Positions 5,124 to 7,922 of a DNA stretch of 7,922 nucleotides are shown here, in pieces. A model generated the notes under the pieces. The model saw only the letters and a program-made list of their open reading frames with translations. It was not told where the DNA came from and made no database searches. The translations under genes were made by a program, and so were the position numbers. How positions within the stretch are numbered: position 1 is the first letter of the stretch; each line of letters begins with the position of its first letter. The DNA is from Acidobacteriota bacterium (GTDB lineage: Bacteria > Acidobacteriota > Terriglobia > Terriglobales > Acidobacteriaceae): positions 1 through 7,922 of the forward strand of contig QIAI01000137.1 of the NCBI GenBank assembly GCA_003224995.1. The letters run 5' to 3'.

Positions 5124-5255
5124 ATGACCGACCTTCCCATCCTTCGCGCACCTGAGCCCTACCCGCCGCCGATAAAAGAGCCGCCACCCGATTCTCCGGA
5201 GAACCCGGACGTGCCCGTCCGCGAACCCGATCCCGTTGAGCCCAGCCAAATCTGA
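5124..5255 (+). CDS. 43-residue proline-rich small protein
   Basis: The ATG at 5124 opens a 43-residue protein starting MTDLPILRAPEPYPPPIKEP and ending VREPDPVEPSQI. It has 15 prolines and many Asp/Glu, with repeating E-P-P and D-P units, so it should be an extended, acidic, unfolded peptide with no membrane segment. The clean Pro-acid periodicity and its fit exactly between the gap and the next gene (stop 5255, neighbour's stop codon from 5260) support it being real. I recall similar short Pro-rich proteins from soil bacteria, without a known role. The ribosome binding site is weak (GGA at 5115-5117). Confidence 0.6.
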   Translation: MTDLPILRAPEPYPPPIKEPPPDSPENPDVPVREPDPVEPSQI

Positions 5256-5259
5256 CCGC

Positions 5260-5559
5260 TCATACCTGACGAGGTTTTCCTCCGGGCATCCAGCCGCGCT
5301 CAAGAGGGTCGTGCCTGTTTCCCATCACCCCCCGGCTTCCACCCTTCCGCTGCATGGATGGTTTTGACGTTGCTCTCGTGCCCTGGAACTTCTTTAACGA
5401 GGGATACCGCCCACAGATTTCAGGAAGTCTTTGCCTTACCTCTTCTTCATCCTCATCCACCACGGCGTACAAAAAGCTCAAAAGTTCTTGTAACTGTTCG
5501 GAAGTTTGTTCAAGCAGAAGTTCTTTGCAGACGGCCCGCAGGAGTTCTATATCTGACAT
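5260..5559 (-). CDS. small helical protein, paralogue of the divergent neighbour
   Basis: Start at the ATG at 5559 (99 residues), preceded on the minus strand by GGAG with a 6-base spacer; the longer frame to 5619 has a Cys-rich, unlikely N-terminus. Residues 2-45 form an amphipathic helical pair: DIELLRAVCKELLLEQ, then EQLQELLSFLYAVVDEDEEE. After about residue 58 (SLKKFQ) the sequence becomes basic and low in hydrophobic residues, likely disordered. Aligned without gaps, residues 6-44 share 12 of 39 identities with residues 8-46 of the 5756-6007 product, including EQ, LxxLLxxL and DE. Function unknown. The stop lies 4 bases from that of the convergent Pro-rich gene. Confidence 0.72.
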   Translation of the reverse strand: MSDIELLRAVCKELLLEQTSEQLQELLSFLYAVVDEDEEEVRQRLPEICGRYPSLKKFQGTRATSKPSMQRKGGSRGVMGNRHDPLERGWMPGGKPRQV

Positions 5560-5613
5560 GGTCCACTCCGCGCATTTGCACCTCAAACAAATCCTGTCAT
5601 CGCGTATTGGATT

Positions 5614-5646
5614 AAACAATCGGGTGTTTTTGAAAAAAACAATCGG
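5614..5646. promoter_or_regulatory. direct repeat AAACAATCGG in the divergent control region
   Basis: AAACAATCGG occurs at 5614-5623 and 5637-5646, a spacing of 23 bases or about two helical turns, in the 196 bases between two divergent small genes. It could be a regulator binding site acting on either gene. It could also be chance in this A/T-rich patch. Confidence 0.3.
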
Positions 5647-5664
5647 TCAAATTCCACGTCGATG

Positions 5665-5691
5665 TTGAGGTCACTCCCTACCTCCTATACA
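5665..5691 (+). promoter_or_regulatory. candidate promoter of the 83-residue gene
   Basis: TTGAGG at 5665-5670 and TATACA at 5686-5691 are separated by 15 bases, shorter than ideal. Transcription from here would give a leader of roughly 58 bases. Confidence 0.3.
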
Positions 5692-5755
5692 GCCCACACC
5701 GTACGCACTCTCTGTACACGCGCGCATCCCAATGCGTTCTTACCGGAGGCCGAGC

Positions 5756-6007
5756 ATGGAGTACGACGCGGACAAGATCATCGCGCAACTTTATGAGATG
5801 GTCGCCAAGGAACAGGATTATGAGAAATTGAGAGCTCTGCTTACACAGCTGATTCAGTCTCTCGATGAACGGCAGAGGGAGCGCGACCAACGCAAAGCCT
5901 CTGAGGTTGCTGAAGAGCTGCGCTCTGAACTCTCAGCTCTTCCGCGAACCCATCACCAGCGCGAGAACGCCGCCCGCAACCAGTACGATCCCCACCGCGG
6001 GCGGTAA
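5756..6007 (+). CDS. small charged helical protein, paralogue of the divergent neighbour
   Basis: Starts MEYDADKIIAQLYEMVAKEQ; GGAGG at 5745-5749 lies 6 bases before the ATG and clearly marks the start. The product is 83 residues. Residues 5-58 are predicted almost entirely helical with heavy Glu/Arg/Gln content (EKLRALLTQLIQSLDERQRE), a likely coiled coil. Residues 8-46 align with the 5260-5559 product (12 of 39 identical, no gaps). The last 24 residues (PRTHHQRENAARNQYD and on) lie antisense to the end of the convergent membrane protein gene and look like a read-on extension. No catalytic motif; perhaps a small regulatory or scaffold protein, which is a guess. Confidence 0.75.
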   Translation: MEYDADKIIAQLYEMVAKEQDYEKLRALLTQLIQSLDERQRERDQRKASEVAEELRSELSALPRTHHQRENAARNQYDPHRGR

Positions 6008-6145
6008 CTTTTGTTTGCTTTCGGTTTGTACCCCGATTTGCGCGTTTCCAATCTTCACGCTGTGATCCTCGCGCTGTGGTATGGGGATGACGAGCGACAA
6101 CACTCCCAAAATCACCAGGACCACTCCCAGCAAGCGGATGTTCAT
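5933..6145 (-). CDS. 70-residue two-helix membrane protein (DUF3185-like)
   Basis: Start at the ATG at 6145, with GAGGAGG upstream on the minus strand and a 6-base spacer; longer frames to 6268 run into the kinase promoter and are not used. It begins MNIRLLGVVLVILGVLSLVI (helix 1, about 4-21), has a short polar loop with REDHSVKIGNAQIGVQTESK, then helix 2 at about 47-65 (PPAVGIVLVAGGVLALVMG) and ends GSRKS. This is the layout of DUF3185-type inner-membrane miniproteins, function unknown. Its last 75 bases overlap the end of the convergent 5756-6007 gene. TATTAT on the minus strand (6190-6185) may be its -10. Confidence 0.8.
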   Translation of the reverse strand: MNIRLLGVVLVILGVLSLVIPIPQREDHSVKIGNAQIGVQTESKQKLPPAVGIVLVAGGVLALVMGSRKS

Positions 6146-6210
6146 CAGCAGCCTCCTCTCAAGGACGCATCTTTCGACCAACTCATAATAACCGGGCAAC
6201 TTCCCGCGCA

Positions 6211-6239
6211 TTGACCCCGTGAACTTCCAGACGTAACAT
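6211..6239 (+). promoter_or_regulatory. sigma70-like promoter of the kinase gene
   Basis: TTGACC at 6211-6216 and TAACAT at 6234-6239 are separated by exactly 17 bases, the best promoter match in the window. Transcription would start near 6246, only about 6 bases before the kinase ATG, which fits the absence of a Shine-Dalgarno there and implies a nearly leaderless mRNA. Confidence 0.6.
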
Positions 6240-6251
6240 TCTGCCCATTCC

Positions 6252-7922
6252 ATGATTGGCGAGATCATCTCCCACTATCGCATCCTCGACAAGCTCGGGG
6301 GCGGCGGTATGGGTATCGTTTACAAGGCTGAGGATACCGAGCTCGGCCGTTTTGTAGCCCTGAAATTTCTCCCCGGACACGTCGCCGGAGATCCTCACGC
6401 GCTTGAACGCTTCCGTCGTGAGGCGCGCGCCGCATCCTCTCTCAATCATCCCAATATCTGCACCATTTATGAAATCGGCAAGCATGGCGATCACGTCTTC
6501 ATTGCCATGGAGTTTCTCGAAGGCCTGACCCTCAAGCATCGCATTGCGGGAAAGCCCCTCCCTTTGGAAACGTTTTTCGTGCTTTCCTGCGAAATTGCCG
6601 ACGCTCTCAGTGCTGCCCATGCCAAAGGTGTCGTTCACCGCGACATCAAGCCCGCCAACATCTTCATCAATCACGATGGCCATGCCAAGCTGCTCGATTT
6701 CGGACTGGCCAAGCTCTCTTTGCAGCAGCAGCCCAGCGCCGGTGCCGCTCCCACCCTTGAGGCCACTGAGGACAACCTCACCAGTCCCGGCACCATGCTG
6801 GGCACTGTTGCCTACATGTCGCCGGAACAGGTGCGTGCCCGCGAATTGGACTCCCGCTCCGACTTGTTTTCCTTCGGAGTCGTTCTATACGAAATGGTTA
6901 CCGGCCGCTTGCCATTTCCCGGCGAGTCTCCCGGACTCATTCTCGAAGCCATTCTCAACCGCGCTCCCATTCCCGCCCTTCAGCTGAATCCAAATCTTCC
7001 ACCGCACTTCGAAGAGGTCATTAATAAAGCTCTCGAGAAAGATCGCAACCTCCGTTATCAACATGCTTCCGAGATCCGTTCCGACCTCCAGCGTCTGCAT
7101 CGCGACGCCGACTCCGCCCGATCTACGGTGGAGCGCATGCCTCCTCCTCCACCCCCGCCTCGTTCTCGCTGGCTGGTGCCGCTCGCAATCGTGTTGGTTC
7201 TCGCCCTCGGCGCTTCGCTGTTCATGGTTGCTGGACGCTGGAAGACTTCCGCTCCTGGATTGCACACCACCTTGTCTCAGCTGACCTTTGCCGAAGGCGT
7301 GGAAGAATATCCAGCGTGGTCGCCCGATGGCCGCAGCCTGCTCTATGCCGCTGAAGTCGGCAACATCCGCAAGATCTTCCGCAAAGATTTGTCCTCCGGG
7401 GAGGATTCTCAAATCACTCACGGCCCCGCCGACGAACTTCAGCCCGCATGGTCGCCCGATGGAAAGAAGATTCTCTTCGTTCGCGCACGCCAGCCCGGCG
7501 TAAAGCTGCAACCGGGCGATGTCTTTGGCCAATTCGACGACGCCGATGTCTGGAACTTCGATCTGGCCTCGGGTTCCGAAGCCAGGCTGGTGGAGAAGGC
7601 CTTCAATCCTTCCTACTCACCCTCCGGCGACCGCATTGCCGTCGATGCATCCTGGGTGGGACCGCGGCGCATTTGGGTGCTTGATCGCGAAGGTCACAAT
7701 CCCCAGCAAATTACCACCGACACCAGCGAGGAAGTCGCCCACGTCGCGCCCGCCTGGTCGCCTGACGGCAAGAAGATCGTCTTTCAAAACCTGGTCCGCA
7801 CGAAATTTGACATCCGCGTCGTCAACCTCCAATCCAAGCAAATGAATTGGATCACCAACGACTTCCTCACCAACATCCGCCCGGCGTGGTCGCCCTCGGG
7901 CAAATTCATCTACTTTTCTTCT
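6252..7922 (+). CDS. transmembrane Ser/Thr protein kinase with PD40 propeller repeats (partial)
   Basis: The frame stays open for 557 codons to the window edge. Residues 9-270 are a Pkn/Hanks-type kinase with all key elements: a Gly loop (LGGGGMGIVY, 15-24), Lys38 in ALKFL, HRDIKPAN (129-136), DFG (149-151), a long activation loop, GTVAYMSPEQ (to 193) and SDLFSFGVVLYEM. Seven prolines (297-303) precede a membrane helix at about 308-326. Outside the membrane follow PD40/TolB-like repeats with PAWSPDG-type motifs near residues 354, 398, 453, 500 and 544, so a beta-propeller sensor is partly encoded. It presumably phosphorylates cytoplasmic Ser/Thr targets in response to an extracytoplasmic signal; the ligand is unknown. 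The start ATG has no Shine-Dalgarno but fits the promoter just upstream. Such kinases are abundant in Acidobacteriota; typical length is well beyond what is seen, so the C-terminus lies outside. Confidence 0.95.
   Translation, partial: MIGEIISHYRILDKLGGGGMGIVYKAEDTELGRFVALKFLPGHVAGDPHALERFRREARAASSLNHPNICTIYEIGKHGDHVFIAMEFLEGLTLKHRIAGKPLPLETFFVLSCEIADALSAAHAKGVVHRDIKPANIFINHDGHAKLLDFGLAKLSLQQQPSAGAAPTLEATEDNLTSPGTMLGTVAYMSPEQVRARELDSRSDLFSFGVVLYEMVTGRLPFPGESPGLILEAILNRAPIPALQLNPNLPPHFEEVINKALEKDRNLRYQHASEIRSDLQRLHRDADSARSTVERMPPPPPPPRSRWLVPLAIVLVLALGASLFMVAGRWKTSAPGLHTTLSQLTFAEGVEEYPAWSPDGRSLLYAAEVGNIRKIFRKDLSSGEDSQITHGPADELQPAWSPDGKKILFVRARQPGVKLQPGDVFGQFDDADVWNFDLASGSEARLVEKAFNPSYSPSGDRIAVDASWVGPRRIWVLDREGHNPQQITTDTSEEVAHVAPAWSPDGKKIVFQNLVRTKFDIRVVNLQSKQMNWITNDFLTNIRPAWSPSGKFIYFSS

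Noticed and set aside
4868..5155. 95-codon plus-strand frame containing IVILSVAKDP
   Set aside because: The recognisable part is a translated intergenic repeat; the frame also overlaps the better-supported Pro-rich gene out of register.
6183..7532. Minus-strand frames of 166 and 215 codons
   Set aside because: Both are complements of the kinase gene, whose motifs are unambiguous on the plus strand.
1..7922. CRISPR array, tRNA, rRNA, transposase or phage genes
   Set aside because: No regularly spaced direct repeats, cloverleaf, rRNA signature or recognisable mobile-element enzyme was seen on either strand.

Overview
The window reads as a stretch of ordinary chromosome from an Acidobacteriota-like (Terriglobia or Koribacter-like) soil bacterium. 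This is an inference. It rests on a Pkn-type Ser/Thr kinase fused to PD40/TolB-like propeller repeats, a stand-alone secreted TonB C-terminal domain protein, a DUF4230-type protein, a Thr/Ser/Gly-rich lipoprotein of a kind I associate with this phylum, many small uncharacterised proteins on both strands, and dispersed intergenic repeats whose translation gives well-known phantom peptides. No phage, transposase, CRISPR, tRNA or rRNA gene is visible.

Layout. Bases 1-52 may hold the last codons of an upstream gene. Bases 49-682 are non-coding, bounded by a pair of inverted repeat arms (49-168 and 606-682), with another dispersed repeat inside. A secreted TonB-C protein (796-1131, +) converges on a four-helix membrane protein (1144-1722, -). 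That gene is divergent from a VOC/glyoxalase-fold protein (1832-2224, +). A repeat-bearing gap follows, then a DUF4230 membrane-anchored protein (2427-3077, -) and a 62-residue protein with a strong ribosome binding site (3232-3420, -).

The central part (about 3420-5120) is gene-poor and decaying. It has a lipoprotein whose C-terminus is frameshifted (3800-4132, with the lost tail readable to 4185), a strong 45-base palindrome (4211-4255), a multicopper oxidase remnant (4269-4786) with an N-terminal truncation, an internal deletion and a frameshift, a 46-base tandem duplication of the remnant's end, and a dispersed repeat (4914-4945).

The right part holds a tight cluster of small genes: a 43-residue proline-rich protein (5124-5255, +), two divergently transcribed small helical proteins that look like paralogues (5260-5559, - and 5756-6007, +), and a 70-residue two-helix membrane protein (5933-6145, -) that overlaps its convergent neighbour by 75 bases. 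The window ends inside a transmembrane Ser/Thr kinase (6252 to beyond 7922) preceded by a good sigma70-like promoter that would give an almost leaderless mRNA.

No shared pathway is evident; most genes look singly transcribed. I see no convincing new multi-gene system. The points most worth following are the paralogous small-protein pair with a repeated element in its divergent control region, the inverted-repeat-bounded block at the left, and the decaying multicopper oxidase region with its palindrome and duplication.
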